From Streptosporangium violaceochromogenes (GTDB lineage: Bacteria > Actinomycetota > Actinomycetes > Streptosporangiales > Streptosporangiaceae), in contig NZ_BNBB01000018.1 of assembly GCF_014654615.1 (NCBI RefSeq), positions 1 through 64,000 of the forward strand: 64,000 nucleotides of DNA, given 5' to 3'. Below are positions 30,566-40,267 of this stretch, in pieces (position 1 is the stretch's first letter; the number at the start of each line of letters is the position of its first letter). Below the pieces are notes generated by a model. That model searched no databases. It had not been told where the DNA came from and saw nothing but the letters and a program-made list of their open reading frames with translations. Position numbers and translations under genes: made by a program.

Positions 30566-32767
30566 GTGACACAGACCTTGACCGGCGTCGCGACGGCGGA
30601 GGAGACCGGGCGTGAGCCGTTTGACCGCCGATCGGCCATCGAGGAGGCCGCCGCCCGCGTGATCGCCGACCCGGAGAACTCCCGGGTCGCCGCGGGGCTC
30701 CTGGCCGGCCTGATCGCCGACGAGGCGGCCGGGCAGGGGGTGCGGACCTTCTCCGAGTCCGTCGCCGCGACCCACGCCGCCGGGCTCGTCCAGGACCGGC
30801 TGGCCGCGTTCGTGGCCGCCCACGCCGAGGCGCTCGACGCGCTGGTGGACCCCCTGGCCGACGCCCGGTTCGAGTACTTCGGGCTGCGCACGGTCTACGA
30901 CCGCTATCTGCTGCGCCACCCGGAGACCCGCGAGGTCCTGGAACGCCCGCAGCACTTCTTCCTGCGCGTGGCCTGCGGCCTGTCGGAGACGGTCGAGGAG
31001 GCCGCCGAGCTGTACGCGCTCATGGCCGCCCTGGCCTACCTGCCCAGCTCGCCCACCCTGTTCAACGCGGGCTCCCGCAGGCCCCAGCTGTCCTCCTGCT
31101 TCCTGCTCGACTCGCCCAGGGACGAACTGGAGTCCATCTACGAGCGGTACGCGCAGGTCGCGCGGCTGTCGAAGTACGCCGGGGGGATCGGCATCGCCTG
31201 GACCCGCGTCCGCTCGCGCGGCTCGCTGATCCGGGGGACCAACGGCCACTCCAACGGCATCGTGCCGTGGCTGCGCACGCTCGACGCCAGCGTCGCCGCG
31301 GTCAACCAGGGCGGGCGCCGCAAGGGGGCGGCCTGCGTCTACCTGGAGCCCTGGCACGCCGACGTCGAGGAGTTCCTCGAACTCCGCGACAACACCGGCG
31401 AGGAGGCCCGCCGGACGCACAACCTGAACCTGGCCAACTGGGTCCCCGACGAGTTCATGCGCCGGGTCGAGGCCGACCAGGAGTGGTCGCTGTTCGACCC
31501 CAAGGAGGTCCCGCACCTGCCCGACCTGTACGGCGCCGCCTTCGACGAGGCCTACCGGGCCGCCGAGGCCGAGGGCCGCTTCGTCCGGCGCGTCCCGGCC
31601 CGCGCCCTGTACGGCCGCATGATGCGCACCCTCGCCCAGACCGGCAACGGCTGGATGACCTTCAAGGACGCCGCCAACCGGACCTCCAACCAGACGGCCC
31701 GTCCCGCCAACGTCATCCACCTGTCGAACCTCTGCACCGAGATCCTGGAGGTCACCGGCGACGCCGAGACCGCCGTGTGCAACCTCGGCTCGATCAACCT
31801 CGCCGCCCACCTGGACGGCGCGGGGATCGACTGGGAGCGGCTGCGCCGGACCGTCCGCACCGCCGTGCGGTTCCTGGACCGGACCATCGACCTGGGCTTC
31901 TACCCGACCCCCGAGGCCCGCGCCGCCAACGAGAGGTGGCGGCCGATCGGGCTGGGCCTGATGGGCCTGGCGGACGTGTTCTTCACGCTGCGGCTGCCGT
32001 TCGACTCCCCCGAGGCACTGGAGCTCTCCACCCGGATCTCCGAGGAGATCGCGCTCGCCGCCTACGCCACCTCCTGCGACCTGGCGGAGGAGCGGGGCCG
32101 TCACCCCTCCTACGACGACACCCGGGCCGCCGCCGGCGTCCTGCACCCCGACCACTACGGCGCCGGGGGCTCGCCCGCGTGGACGGCGCTGCGGGAGCGG
32201 GTCGCGCGGACCGGCCTGCGCAACTCGCTGATGATCGCGATCGCCCCCACGGCCACCATCGCCTCCATCGCCGGCTGCTACGAGTGCGTCGAGCCCCAGG
32301 TCTCCAACGTCTTCAAACGCGAAACCCTGTCGGGTGAGTTCTTGCAGGTCAACCGGTATCTGGTCCGTGATCTGCGGGCCAGGGGCCTGTGGACCCCGCA
32401 GGTCCGGGACGCGATCAAGCGAGCCGAGGGGTCCGTCCAGGACGTCCCCGGCATGCCGGAGGACCTCAAGACGCTCTACCGGACCGCCTGGGAGCTGCCG
32501 CAGAAGGCGCTCATCGACCTGGCGGCCGCCCGCACGCCGTACATCGACCAGTCGCAGTCGCTCAACCTCTTCATGGCCACCCCCACCATCGGCAAGCTGT
32601 CGTCGATGTACGCCTACGCCTGGAAGGCGGGCCTGAAGACCACCTACTACCTGCGTTCCCGCCCGGCCACCAGGATCGCGCAGACCACCGTCGCTCAGGC
32701 CCCCTCCGCGGGGGAGGCCGTGACCTGCTCGCTGGAGAACCCCGACTACTGCGACGCCTGCCAGTAG
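30566..32767 (+). CDS. nrdA: class Ia ribonucleotide reductase, large subunit
   Basis: 733-aa cytoplasmic enzyme subunit reducing NDPs to dNDPs. Seen: LSSCFLLD with the first redox Cys (~178), KYAGGIGIAWTRVRSRGSLI, the active-site pattern NLSNLCTEI and VCNLGSINLA, ANERWRPIGLGLMGLAD, SLMIAIAPTATIASIAGCYECVEP and TYYLRSRPATR. The C-terminal CSLENPDYCDACQ carries the CxxC used for re-reduction by thioredoxin/redoxin. GTG at 30566 has GAGGAC upstream. No obvious ATP-cone at the N-terminus. Paired with nrdB 45 nt downstream, so class Ia despite the B12 riboswitch. Confidence 0.94.
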   Translation: MTQTLTGVATAEETGREPFDRRSAIEEAAARVIADPENSRVAAGLLAGLIADEAAGQGVRTFSESVAATHAAGLVQDRLAAFVAAHAEALDALVDPLADARFEYFGLRTVYDRYLLRHPETREVLERPQHFFLRVACGLSETVEEAAELYALMAALAYLPSSPTLFNAGSRRPQLSSCFLLDSPRDELESIYERYAQVARLSKYAGGIGIAWTRVRSRGSLIRGTNGHSNGIVPWLRTLDASVAAVNQGGRRKGAACVYLEPWHADVEEFLELRDNTGEEARRTHNLNLANWVPDEFMRRVEADQEWSLFDPKEVPHLPDLYGAAFDEAYRAAEAEGRFVRRVPARALYGRMMRTLAQTGNGWMTFKDAANRTSNQTARPANVIHLSNLCTEILEVTGDAETAVCNLGSINLAAHLDGAGIDWERLRRTVRTAVRFLDRTIDLGFYPTPEARAANERWRPIGLGLMGLADVFFTLRLPFDSPEALELSTRISEEIALAAYATSCDLAEERGRHPSYDDTRAAAGVLHPDHYGAGGSPAWTALRERVARTGLRNSLMIAIAPTATIASIAGCYECVEPQVSNVFKRETLSGEFLQVNRYLVRDLRARGLWTPQVRDAIKRAEGSVQDVPGMPEDLKTLYRTAWELPQKALIDLAAARTPYIDQSQSLNLFMATPTIGKLSSMYAYAWKAGLKTTYYLRSRPATRIAQTTVAQAPSAGEAVTCSLENPDYCDACQ

Positions 32768-32812
32768 GCCCCTCCCCGTCTCATTCCCTTCCCGCGCGAA
32801 AGGCGTGCTCCG

Positions 32813-33808
32813 ATGCTGCTCGACCCTGGAATGGACCTCACGCTGCGGCCCATGCGCTACCCGGAGTTCTACGAACGCTACCGGGCCGCGATCCGCAACA
32901 CCTGGACCGTGGAGGAGGTGGACCTCGCCTCCGACCTGGCCGACCTGGGCAGGATGACCCCGGGGGAGCGCCATCTGATCAACCGTCTCGTCGCGTTCTT
33001 CGCGACCGGCGACTCGATCGTGGCCAACAACCTGGTGCTCAACCTCTACCGGCATCTCAACGCCCCCGAGGCGCGCCTGTACCTCAGCAGGCAGCTGTTC
33101 GAGGAGGCGGTGCACGTCCAGTTCTACCTGACCCTGCTGGACACCTACCTGCCCGACCACGAGGAGCGGGCCAGGGCCTTCGCCGCCGTCGAGCACATCC
33201 CCTCGATCCGCGACAAGGCCGGGTTCTGCTTCCGGTGGATCGACACGCTCGGCGGGCTGACCCGGCTGGAGACGAGGGAGGACCGGCGGGCCTTCCTGCT
33301 GAACCTCATCTGCTTCGCGGCCTGCATCGAGGGGCTGTTCTTCTACGGCGCCTTCGCCTACGTCTACTGGTTCCGCTCCCGGGGCCTGCTCAGCGGCCTG
33401 GCCACCGGGACGAACTGGGTGTTCCGCGACGAGTCCATGCACATGGAGTTCGCCTTCTCCGTGGTGGACACCGTACGGGCCGAGGAGCCGGAGCTCTTCG
33501 ACGACGCGCTCGGCGCCCAGGTCACCCGGATGATCGAGGAGGCGGTGGAGGCCGAGCTGGCCTTCGCCGCCGACCTGTGCGACGACGGCCTGCCGGGGAT
33601 GAGCGTCGAGCGGATGAGGCGGTACCTGGAGTACGTGGCCGACCGCCGGCTGGTCCGGCTGCGGATGCCCGTCCGCTACGGCACCGCCAACCCGTTCGCC
33701 TTCATGGAGCTCCAGGACGTGCAGGAGCTGGCCAACTTCTTCGAGCGGCGGGTCTCGGCCTACCAGGTGGCCGTCGAGGGGAGCGTCGCCTTCGACGAGT
33801 CCTTCTGA
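32813..33808 (+). CDS. nrdB: class Ia ribonucleotide reductase, small subunit
   Basis: 331-aa di-iron protein holding the tyrosyl radical. Ligands: Asp67 (FFATGDSIVANNL), Glu98 and His101 with radical Tyr105 (FEEAVHVQFYL), then IEGLFFYGAFAY and DESMHMEFAF for the second set. The C-terminal tail (VEGSVAFDESF) is the type that docks on NrdA. No nrdS regulator follows, unlike the S. coelicolor nrdABS operon. A tandem decanucleotide repeat begins at the stop codon. Confidence 0.94.
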   Translation: MLLDPGMDLTLRPMRYPEFYERYRAAIRNTWTVEEVDLASDLADLGRMTPGERHLINRLVAFFATGDSIVANNLVLNLYRHLNAPEARLYLSRQLFEEAVHVQFYLTLLDTYLPDHEERARAFAAVEHIPSIRDKAGFCFRWIDTLGGLTRLETREDRRAFLLNLICFAACIEGLFFYGAFAYVYWFRSRGLLSGLATGTNWVFRDESMHMEFAFSVVDTVRAEEPELFDDALGAQVTRMIEEAVEAELAFAADLCDDGLPGMSVERMRRYLEYVADRRLVRLRMPVRYGTANPFAFMELQDVQELANFFERRVSAYQVAVEGSVAFDESF

Positions 33809-33846
33809 ATCCCTCCGAATCCCTCCGAATCCCTCTGAGTTCCTCT
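33807..33846. repeat. 10-bp tandem repeat (gaatccctcc), four units
   Basis: Units at 33807-33816, 33817-33826, 33827-33836 (one change) and 33837-33846 (degenerate). It starts inside the nrdB stop codon and lies between nrdB and the MscS gene. Confidence 0.9.
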
Positions 33847-33945
33847 GGACGGGAGGCCGGTCTTTCGCCGGGCGGGCCGAGTAGAAGGCCCGCCTCGGGG
33901 CATGCCCCTGCGACGGGAACCGACCTTCGAGGAGGGGCGACGCCG

Positions 33946-34965
33946 GTGTCCAGGTGGATCGTCTTGCTCGTCTCGGTGCTGGCCGCCGTGGCGTGCGTGG
34001 AAATGGTGCGCAGGGCGCTGCGCTGGAGGCTGATCGGTGAGAAGTGGGCCCTCGCCGGGCCGCTCGTGCGCCGCTGCACCTGGCCGGCGTTCGCCCTGGC
34101 GGCCGTGGCGACCGCGGACACGGTCTACCGGCCGGGCATGGCCGGGGAGGAGGCCGAGCACACGATCCAGGAGACGCTCACCCTGTTCATGATCGGGTGC
34201 GCCACGTGGCTGGTGATCCAGGCCGCCTACGCGGTCACCGACGTGGTGCTCGACCGGCTGGTCAGCGTCCAGGGAGAGCGCAACCGGCGGGCCCGGCGGA
34301 TCCGCACCCAGATCACCCTGGTCCGCCGGGTCGCCTCGGCGGTGATGATCGTGCTGGCGCTGGGCGCGATGCTCTTCACCTTCCCGCAGGTGCGCGCGCT
34401 CGGCGCCGGGCTGCTGGCCTCGGCCGGCATCGCCGGCGTGGTCGTCGGGGTCGCCGCCCAGTCCACCCTGGGCAACCTGCTCGCCGGCCTGCAACTCGCC
34501 TTCAGCGACGCGCTCAGGCTGGACGACGTCGTGGTGGTGGAGGGGGAGTGGGGCCGCATCGAGGAGCTCAGCCTCACCTACGTGGTGCTGCGGCTGTGGG
34601 ACGAGCGCAGGCTCGTGCTGCCGGTCTCCCACTTCACCACCAACCCGTTCGAGAACTGGACCCGGCACACCAGCAGGGTGATCGGCGCGGTGATGCTCAG
34701 GGTCGACTGGGGCGTCCCGGTGCCGGAGCTGCGCGCCGAGCTCTACCGCGCCCTGCGCGAGCACCCGCTGTGGGACCAGAAGGACTGGACCCTCCAGGTC
34801 ACCGACACCCTGCCCAACGGCCTGCTGGAGCTGCGCGCGCTGATGAGCGCGGCCGACTCCGCCAGCGCCTTCGACCTCAAGTGCGACATGCGCGAGCACC
34901 TGGTGACGTTCATCCGGGAGAAGCACCCGGACGCGCTGCCCCGCTTCCGGGTGGACGCCTCCTAG
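33946..34965 (+). CDS. MscS-family mechanosensitive channel
   Basis: 339-aa membrane protein. N-terminal segments about residues 2-20 and 38-55, then a third near 70-90 and ~125-165, followed by the pore-lining helix and beta domain: AGLLASAGIAGVVVGVAAQSTLGNLLAGLQLAF, LDDVVVVEGEWGRIEELSLTYVVLRLWD and LPVSHFTTNPFENWTR. These match the MscS core. It would release solutes on osmotic downshock. GTG start with GAGGAGGGG upstream. Its stop overlaps the stop of the next, convergent gene by 4 nt. Confidence 0.9.
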   Translation: MSRWIVLLVSVLAAVACVEMVRRALRWRLIGEKWALAGPLVRRCTWPAFALAAVATADTVYRPGMAGEEAEHTIQETLTLFMIGCATWLVIQAAYAVTDVVLDRLVSVQGERNRRARRIRTQITLVRRVASAVMIVLALGAMLFTFPQVRALGAGLLASAGIAGVVVGVAAQSTLGNLLAGLQLAFSDALRLDDVVVVEGEWGRIEELSLTYVVLRLWDERRLVLPVSHFTTNPFENWTRHTSRVIGAVMLRVDWGVPVPELRAELYRALREHPLWDQKDWTLQVTDTLPNGLLELRALMSAADSASAFDLKCDMREHLVTFIREKHPDALPRFRVDAS

Positions 34966-36533
34966 CCGTTGCCGCCGGGGCGGAGCACCCGGGCCGCCCC
35001 GGCGATCAGGGCGGTGGCCAGGATCCAGCCGGAGGCGACCAGGGTCCAGGCCAGCCACCGGGTCCAGCCGACCGGCTCCCAGGCCCCCCGCTGCTCGAAG
35101 ACGCTCACCGGGACGAGCAGGTCGAGTGTGTAGACGAACGGCTGGAAGTTCCGGATCTCCTCCGGGTCGATCTGCGCCGGGCGCACCGCGGCGAAGACCA
35201 CGGTGCCCGCCGTCAGCAGCACCGCCACCCACAGCCCGGCGAGCCAGGGGCGGTAGCCGTACCCCACGACCAGGTCCAGCAGCCGGCCCCACACCCTGCC
35301 GGTGGGCTTGAGCGTGCGGCGTCGGCGGCGCTGCTTGGCCAGCAGCACCCGGCGGGCGTCCGGCTCGTGACCGATCCGGCGGAACCAGGAGGCCAGTTGT
35401 TCGTACGGCTGCGGCCGGTAGCCGTCCGGGTCCTTGCCCAGCCACGCCAGCCGTTCGGCCACGCTCCACGGGCCGCGCAGGGCCTCGTAGGTCAGCCCGT
35501 TGAGGAGGACCCCTCCCGGGTAGCAGCCGGGGTCGTCGAGCAGGACGCCGATCCGGGAGTAGGCGAGGTTGACCTCCCCGGCGAGGGAGGCCGGCCGCAG
35601 GATCAGCTCCTCCAGCTGGGCGTGGCTCAGGTGCAGTACCCGGCCGGGGGCCTCCAGCGTCGAGCTGTCGAAGGAGAGCACCCCGTCGACGCGCGCGTTG
35701 CGCATCCGGATCGTTCCCCTCACGCGAAACCCCGCGCTGAACTCCACCGCGCTCGCCTCCATGAAGTCGGCCTGCACGGCGTAGGCGCCGCTCGCGGTGA
35801 CGGCCGACCTCTCCAGGTAGAGCCCGCCGCGGAACTTCGCCCCGATCATCCGCAGACCGCCGGTGACGCGCGTGTCCCGGATGAAGGCCCCGCCCTCCAC
35901 GGCCATGCCGCCCGCCCACAGCGCCCACTGTCCCCGGTCGAGGGCGCGCTCGCGCATCTCCTCCTCGGTGAACGGCCTGCGCACGTCCCGCAGCCCGCTT
36001 CCGGAGGTTTCGGAGTGTTCCTCCTGGGCGATCAGACGCGCCCCCGAGAGCCGGAGCTGGCCGCTGATCTGGGCGTTGTCCAGCCGGATCCCTCCGTGGA
36101 CCGTGGAGCCGTCGAACTCCAGCAGCCCGTTGACCACGCACCGGGCCGCCCGGACACGCCCCGTCTCGCACCCCCGGAACCGCACGCCCACGGTGGTGGC
36201 GTCGGTGAGGGAGACTCCCGCGGGCAGATGGCAGTTGAGCAGGTGCAGCTTTCCGGTCAGGGTGGCGTCGGACAGGTCCAGCTCCCCGTCCACGCGGGCG
36301 CCCGCCAGCCGCAGCCCGGCGGTCCTGCCCGGCTCGCTCTCCCGCGCGCCGAGCAGCAGCGCGGCGATCACCTCGGCCCGGACGGTCCGCTCCGGTCCCC
36401 AGGCGTTCCCACCCGCGGGATCGTCGGCTCCGGGCTCGCCGGTCCGCAGGTCGACCCACTCTCCGGACGGGTAGGCGTTCCAGACCCGCCGTTCGGCCGG
36501 GCTCAGCCGCCGGGGCGCCCGCCTCGTTCGCAT
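34962..36533 (-). CDS. membrane protein with pentapeptide-like beta-helix domain
   Basis: 523-aa protein. Residues ~55-360 contain many repeats of about 20 residues with the shape xLxLxxAxVxGxLxL (LRLAGARVDGELDLSDATLTG, LLEFDGSTVHGGIRLDNAQIS, IRMRNARVDGVLSFDSS), giving a right-handed quadrilateral beta-helix. Two C-terminal transmembrane segments follow (WLAGLWVAVLLTAGTVVFAAV and WLAWTLVASGWILATALIAGA). Actinomycete relatives are often labelled membrane-associated oxidoreductase, but I see no redox motif. Function unknown. Confidence 0.7.
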   Translation of the reverse strand: MRTRRAPRRLSPAERRVWNAYPSGEWVDLRTGEPGADDPAGGNAWGPERTVRAEVIAALLLGARESEPGRTAGLRLAGARVDGELDLSDATLTGKLHLLNCHLPAGVSLTDATTVGVRFRGCETGRVRAARCVVNGLLEFDGSTVHGGIRLDNAQISGQLRLSGARLIAQEEHSETSGSGLRDVRRPFTEEEMRERALDRGQWALWAGGMAVEGGAFIRDTRVTGGLRMIGAKFRGGLYLERSAVTASGAYAVQADFMEASAVEFSAGFRVRGTIRMRNARVDGVLSFDSSTLEAPGRVLHLSHAQLEELILRPASLAGEVNLAYSRIGVLLDDPGCYPGGVLLNGLTYEALRGPWSVAERLAWLGKDPDGYRPQPYEQLASWFRRIGHEPDARRVLLAKQRRRRRTLKPTGRVWGRLLDLVVGYGYRPWLAGLWVAVLLTAGTVVFAAVRPAQIDPEEIRNFQPFVYTLDLLVPVSVFEQRGAWEPVGWTRWLAWTLVASGWILATALIAGAARVLRPGGNG

Positions 36534-36615
36534 CCGCGCCCCCCGCCTGGTCGGAAGAATGTCCGGAAAGAATCTATCCTCCGCGGATCTTCGACGGGGG
36601 CGGACCCCTGCGGCG

Positions 36616-37842
36616 TCAGTGCCCGACGACCTCGTTCTTGCCGATGACCACGACGCCGTTCGCCGTCACCGCGAAGCGGCCGCGGTCGTGTTCGAGGTCG
36701 AAGCCGATCCGGGCGCCGTCCGGGACGACCACGTTCTTGTCGATGATGGCCTTGCGGACCATCGCGCCCCGCCCGATCCGCACGTTGTCCATCAGCACGG
36801 CGTCCTCGACCCGGGAGTAGGAGTTCAGGATCACCCCGGGGGAGAGGATCGAGCGCTCCGCCAGGCCCCCGGAGACGATCGCCCCGGCGGAGACCAGCGA
36901 GTCGATCGCCCGGCCCACCCGGTCGCCGTCGTTGTGCACGAACTTGGCCGGAGGCAGGGGGTCGTGGCCGGTGTAGATCGGCCACCGGCTGTTGTAGAGG
37001 TTGAAGACCGGGTGGGCGGAGATGAGGTCCATGTGGGCCTCGTAGTAGGCGTCGAGGGTCCCCACGTCGCGCCAGTAGCCCCGGTCGCGCTCGGTGGAAC
37101 CGGGCACGACGTTGTCGGCGAAGTCGTAGACCTCGGCGCCGCCCGACTTCACCAGCATCGGGATGATGTCGCCCCCCAGGTCGTGCCTGCTGGTGGGGTC
37201 GAGGGCGTCCTCCCGGAGCGCGTCGAGCATCGCCTGGGTCCTGAAGACGTAGTTCCCCATCGACGCGTACACCTGGTCCGGCGCGTCGGCCAGCCCCGTC
37301 GCGTCCTTGGGCTTCTCGCGGAACGCCGCGATCCGGCGTCCCGCCGGATCGGTCTCGATCACCCCGAACCGGTCGGCCAGCGCCAGCGGCTGCCTGATCG
37401 CCGCCACCGTCACGTCGCAGCCGGAGTCGACGTGCTGGGCCACCATCTGCCGGGGATCCATCCGGTAGATGTGGTCGGCGCCGAACACGATGACGTGATC
37501 GGGCATCTCGTCGTAGATCAGGTTCAGGTTCTGGAACAGGGCGTCGGCCGACCCGGAGAACCAGCGCGGCCCGAGCCGCTGCTGCGCCGGGACCGGGGTG
37601 ACGTAGTTGCCCAGCATCGCCGAGAGCCGCCAGGTGCGGGAGACGTGCCGGTCGAGGCTGTGGTTCTTGTACTGCGTCAGCACGACGATCTGCAGGTAGT
37701 GGCCGTTGGCGAGGTTCGACAGCACGAAGTCGATAAGGCGATATATCCCCCCGAACGGTACGGCGGGCTTGGCCCTGTCGGCCGTCAACGGCATCAGCCG
37801 CTTGCCTTCGCCGCCTGCCAGCACGATCGCGAGGACTCTCAT
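36616..37842 (-). CDS. glgC: glucose-1-phosphate adenylyltransferase
   Basis: 408-aa enzyme making ADP-glucose from glucose-1-phosphate and ATP, for glycogen and maltose-1-phosphate synthesis. N-terminal [26 protein letters not shown] (nucleotide-binding), [38 protein letters not shown], and [18 protein letters not shown], then a left-handed beta-helix C-terminus. TAGGGT at 37850-37855 is 7 nt from the ATG and there is no ribosome site, suggesting a leaderless mRNA. Divergent from glgM over 49 bp. Confidence 0.96.
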   Translation of the reverse strand: MRVLAIVLAGGEGKRLMPLTADRAKPAVPFGGIYRLIDFVLSNLANGHYLQIVVLTQYKNHSLDRHVSRTWRLSAMLGNYVTPVPAQQRLGPRWFSGSADALFQNLNLIYDEMPDHVIVFGADHIYRMDPRQMVAQHVDSGCDVTVAAIRQPLALADRFGVIETDPAGRRIAAFREKPKDATGLADAPDQVYASMGNYVFRTQAMLDALREDALDPTSRHDLGGDIIPMLVKSGGAEVYDFADNVVPGSTERDRGYWRDVGTLDAYYEAHMDLISAHPVFNLYNSRWPIYTGHDPLPPAKFVHNDGDRVGRAIDSLVSAGAIVSGGLAERSILSPGVILNSYSRVEDAVLMDNVRIGRGAMVRKAIIDKNVVVPDGARIGFDLEHDRGRFAVTANGVVVIGKNEVVGH

Positions 37843-37891
37843 AGGCAGGACCCTAACCCGACAAACGTGACTGAAACACTAAGGTGATCGT
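37843..37891. promoter_or_regulatory. 49-bp bidirectional promoter between glgC and glgM
   Basis: Both start codons have a TANNNT hexamer close by: TAGGGT (minus strand, 37855-37850), 7 nt from the glgC ATG, and TAAGGT (plus strand, 37880-37885), 6 nt from the glgM ATG. With only 49 bp between genes, the two promoters must overlap at their upstream sides, so initiation in one direction may hinder the other. Confidence 0.6.
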
Positions 37892-39070
37892 ATGCGTGTC
37901 GATGTGTTGAGCCGTGAATATCCCCCCGAGGTGTACGGCGGCGCCGGGGTCCACGTCGAATACCTCGCCCGGGAACTGCGCCGGCTGGCCGACGTCCGGG
38001 TCCGCTGCTTCGGAGCACCCCGGCCCCAGGAGGACGTCGCGTCCTACCGGGTGCCGGGCGGGCTGGAGACGGCCAACGCCGCACTCCAGGTGCTCGGCGT
38101 CGATCTGGAGATGGCCGCGGACTGCCGGGGCGCCGACCTGGTGCACAGCCACACCTGGTACGCCAACTTCGCCGGTCACGTCGCGAAGATGCTGTACGGC
38201 GTGCCGCACGTGGTGACCACCCACAGCCTGGAGCCGCTGCGGCCGTGGAAGGCCGAGCAGCTCGGCGGGGGGTACGCGCTGTCGTCGTGGGCCGAGCACG
38301 GGGCCCTGGCGAGTGCCGACGCGATCATCGCGGTCTCGGAGGGGATGCGCCGCGACGTGCTCGCCGCCTACCCCGGGATACCGGCCGAGCGGGTCTCGGT
38401 GATCCACAACGGGATCGACACCGGCGAGTACGCCCCCGACCCGGGAACCGCCTTCCTGACCGGGCACGGCATCGACCCCGGCAGGCCGTACGTGGTGTTC
38501 GTGGGGCGCGTCACCCGGCAGAAGGGCCTGGTCCACCTGCTCCACGCCGCCAGGCACCTCTCGCCCGAGGCCCAGCTCGTGCTCTGCGCGGGCGCCCCCG
38601 ACACCCCCGAGATCGCCGCGGAGGTCGCCGGGCTGGTGCGGGGGCTGGACCGCGACGGCGTCGTCTGGATCTCGGAGATGCTGCCGCGCCGGGAGGTGAT
38701 CCAGATCCTCACCCACGCCACCGTGTTCGTCTGCCCCTCGGTCTACGAGCCGATGGGCATCGTGAACCTGGAGGCCATGGCGTGCGAGACGGCCGTCGTG
38801 GCCACCGCCACCGGCGGCATCCCGGAGGTGGTGACCGACGGTGTGACCGGCCTGCTGGTGCCCGTGGAACAGCCGGCCGCCGACGGCACCCCCGGCGACC
38901 CCCGGCGTTTCGCCGCCGACCTCGCCGAGCGGGTCAACCTGCTGCTCGCCGACCCCGCGCTCGCCGCCTCGATGGGCGTGGCCGGGCGCGCCCGGGCGGT
39001 GGAGCACTTCTCCTGGCCCAGGATCGCCGGGCGGACGATGGATCTCTACCGGTCGATCGCCCGGCCGTGA
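37892..39070 (+). CDS. glgM: GT4 glycogen synthase / alpha-maltose-1-phosphate synthase
   Basis: 392-aa GT-B glycosyltransferase. VLSREYPPEVYGGAGVHVEYLARELR, HSHTWYANFAGHVAK, IAVSEGMRRDVL, VSVIHNGIDTGEY, VVFVGRVTRQKGLVHLL and the GT4 EX7E motif region SVYEPMGIVNLEAMACETAVVAT are all present. In mycobacteria the homologue beside glgC (GlgM, Rv1212c) makes maltose-1-phosphate from ADP-glucose and glucose-1-phosphate; older annotations call it glgA. The divergent pairing with glgC supports the same role. Confidence 0.9.
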   Translation: MRVDVLSREYPPEVYGGAGVHVEYLARELRRLADVRVRCFGAPRPQEDVASYRVPGGLETANAALQVLGVDLEMAADCRGADLVHSHTWYANFAGHVAKMLYGVPHVVTTHSLEPLRPWKAEQLGGGYALSSWAEHGALASADAIIAVSEGMRRDVLAAYPGIPAERVSVIHNGIDTGEYAPDPGTAFLTGHGIDPGRPYVVFVGRVTRQKGLVHLLHAARHLSPEAQLVLCAGAPDTPEIAAEVAGLVRGLDRDGVVWISEMLPRREVIQILTHATVFVCPSVYEPMGIVNLEAMACETAVVATATGGIPEVVTDGVTGLLVPVEQPAADGTPGDPRRFAADLAERVNLLLADPALAASMGVAGRARAVEHFSWPRIAGRTMDLYRSIARP

Positions 39071-39107
39071 CCGCGCGGGCTCCGGAGGCGATCGCGGGTC
39101 TCCCGCC

Positions 39108-39479
39108 TCAGGAAGAGGAGGTCAGGAAGTGGAGGATCACGTTGTGCACGTGGTGGGCCTTGCCCTCCCCCCGGAACTCCACCTCGTAGGTGTGGGTGCC
39201 CACGTGGATCGCGATGGCGCCCGAGGAGAAGAACGAGCCGGCGAAGGATTTGTTGCTCACCACGCTGACCGCCGACACCCTGCCGTAGGGGATGCTCGTG
39301 ATGGCGATCTTCTTGCCCACGAACGACTTGTCCTGCACGATCACACGCTTGTCGGTCAGTCCCAGGAAACCGGTGCCCACGCCGATCGCGTCGTAGACGG
39401 CGATGATGCTCTCGCCGGGCAGCAGGCCGCTCTCGATCTGCTGGAGCTGTTCCTTCCGATCGTAGGGGATCTGAGCCAT
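39108..39479 (-). CDS. bacterial PH-domain protein
   Basis: 123-aa protein. LLPGESIIAVYDAIGVGTGFLGLTDKRVIVQDKS and KIAITSIPYGRVSAVSVVS are typical of the bacterial pleckstrin-homology (bPH) fold; the end YEVEFRGEGKAHHVHNVILHFL closes the barrel with a helix. No membrane segment. Function of the family is unknown. ATG at 39479 with GGGAGCG upstream. Confidence 0.78.
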   Translation of the reverse strand: MAQIPYDRKEQLQQIESGLLPGESIIAVYDAIGVGTGFLGLTDKRVIVQDKSFVGKKIAITSIPYGRVSAVSVVSNKSFAGSFFSSGAIAIHVGTHTYEVEFRGEGKAHHVHNVILHFLTSSS

Positions 39480-39568
39480 CACGCTCCCAATCGCCGCGGG
39501 GGTCGGTCGCACCCGCCCAACGAACGCGCCGCGAGGAAGGTTCCCCGCCAGGGGGTAGGGTCGGGGCC

Positions 39569-40267
39569 GTGACTTTTCGGATGAGGATCACCGACCGCCA
39601 CGGTGGTGTCGGCTCCGGGCCGTACGGCAGCCGCAACCTCGGGGGCATGTGCGGGGACGACCCGGAGACCGTCGCCGCCAACCGGGCCCTCACCGCCGCC
39701 GAGTTCGGCCTGGAGCGGGTCGTGTTCATGAGGCAGGTGCACGGCGCCGACGTCCGCTACGTCAAAGAGCCTTTCGGTGACGACCCGCCGCCGCTGGACG
39801 GGGTCTTCACCGACGTGCCCGGTCTCGGCCTGGCGGTGCTGTGCGCCGACTGCGCCCCCGTCCTGCTGGCCGACCCCGGCGCCGGGCTGGTCGGCGCCGC
39901 CCACTCCGGCCGGGCCGGTACGGTGCTCGGTGTGGTCCCGGCCCTCGTCCGGGAGATGACCGCCCGCGGCGCCGACCCGGCGGGCATGACCGCGCTGATC
40001 GGCCCGATGGCCTGCGGTACCTGCTACGAGGTCCCCGCCGAGCTCCGCGCGCAGGTCACCGCCGTGCTGCCCGAGGCGTGGTCGATCACCCGTGAGGACA
40101 CCCCCGCGCTCGACCTGCGCGCCGCGATCACCTCGCAGCTCGCCGGGGCGGGGGTCCGCGACGTCACCCACGACACCCGCTGCACCATTGAGACCCCCGG
40201 CCTGTTCTCCTACCGGAGGGAACGGCGGACCGGCCGTTTCGCGGGCTACGTCTGGCTGGAGGGCTGA
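39569..40267 (+). CDS. pgeF: peptidoglycan editing factor (YfiH / multicopper-laccase-like)
   Basis: 232-aa protein: ITDRHGGVGSGPYGSRNLG, VFMRQVHGADVRYV (metal-binding His), VFTDVPGLGLAVLCADCAPVLLADP (Cys), VGAAHSGRAGTVLGV (His) and DTRCTIETPGLFSYRRERRTGRFA. These are the conserved Zn/Cu ligands of the YfiH family; E. coli PgeF removes mis-incorporated L-Ser from peptidoglycan precursors, and others act on purine nucleosides. Not part of a cell-division cluster here. TAGGGT at 39556-39561 lies 7 nt from the GTG (leaderless). Confidence 0.9.
   Translation: MTFRMRITDRHGGVGSGPYGSRNLGGMCGDDPETVAANRALTAAEFGLERVVFMRQVHGADVRYVKEPFGDDPPPLDGVFTDVPGLGLAVLCADCAPVLLADPGAGLVGAAHSGRAGTVLGVVPALVREMTARGADPAGMTALIGPMACGTCYEVPAELRAQVTAVLPEAWSITREDTPALDLRAAITSQLAGAGVRDVTHDTRCTIETPGLFSYRRERRTGRFAGYVWLEG

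Noticed and set aside
30566-32767. class II (B12-dependent) ribonucleotide reductase
   Set aside because: The B12 riboswitch first suggested NrdJ, but a small subunit with intact iron ligands and radical Tyr follows, and the C-terminus is the class Ia CxxC type.
30344-33442. 1032-codon open frame opposite nrdAB
   Set aside because: Antisense shadow of two unmistakable genes and of the riboswitch.
33760-36459. 899-codon minus-strand frame over the MscS and beta-helix genes
   Set aside because: Out of frame with the real beta-helix gene and antisense to MscS; composition is that of shadow frames.
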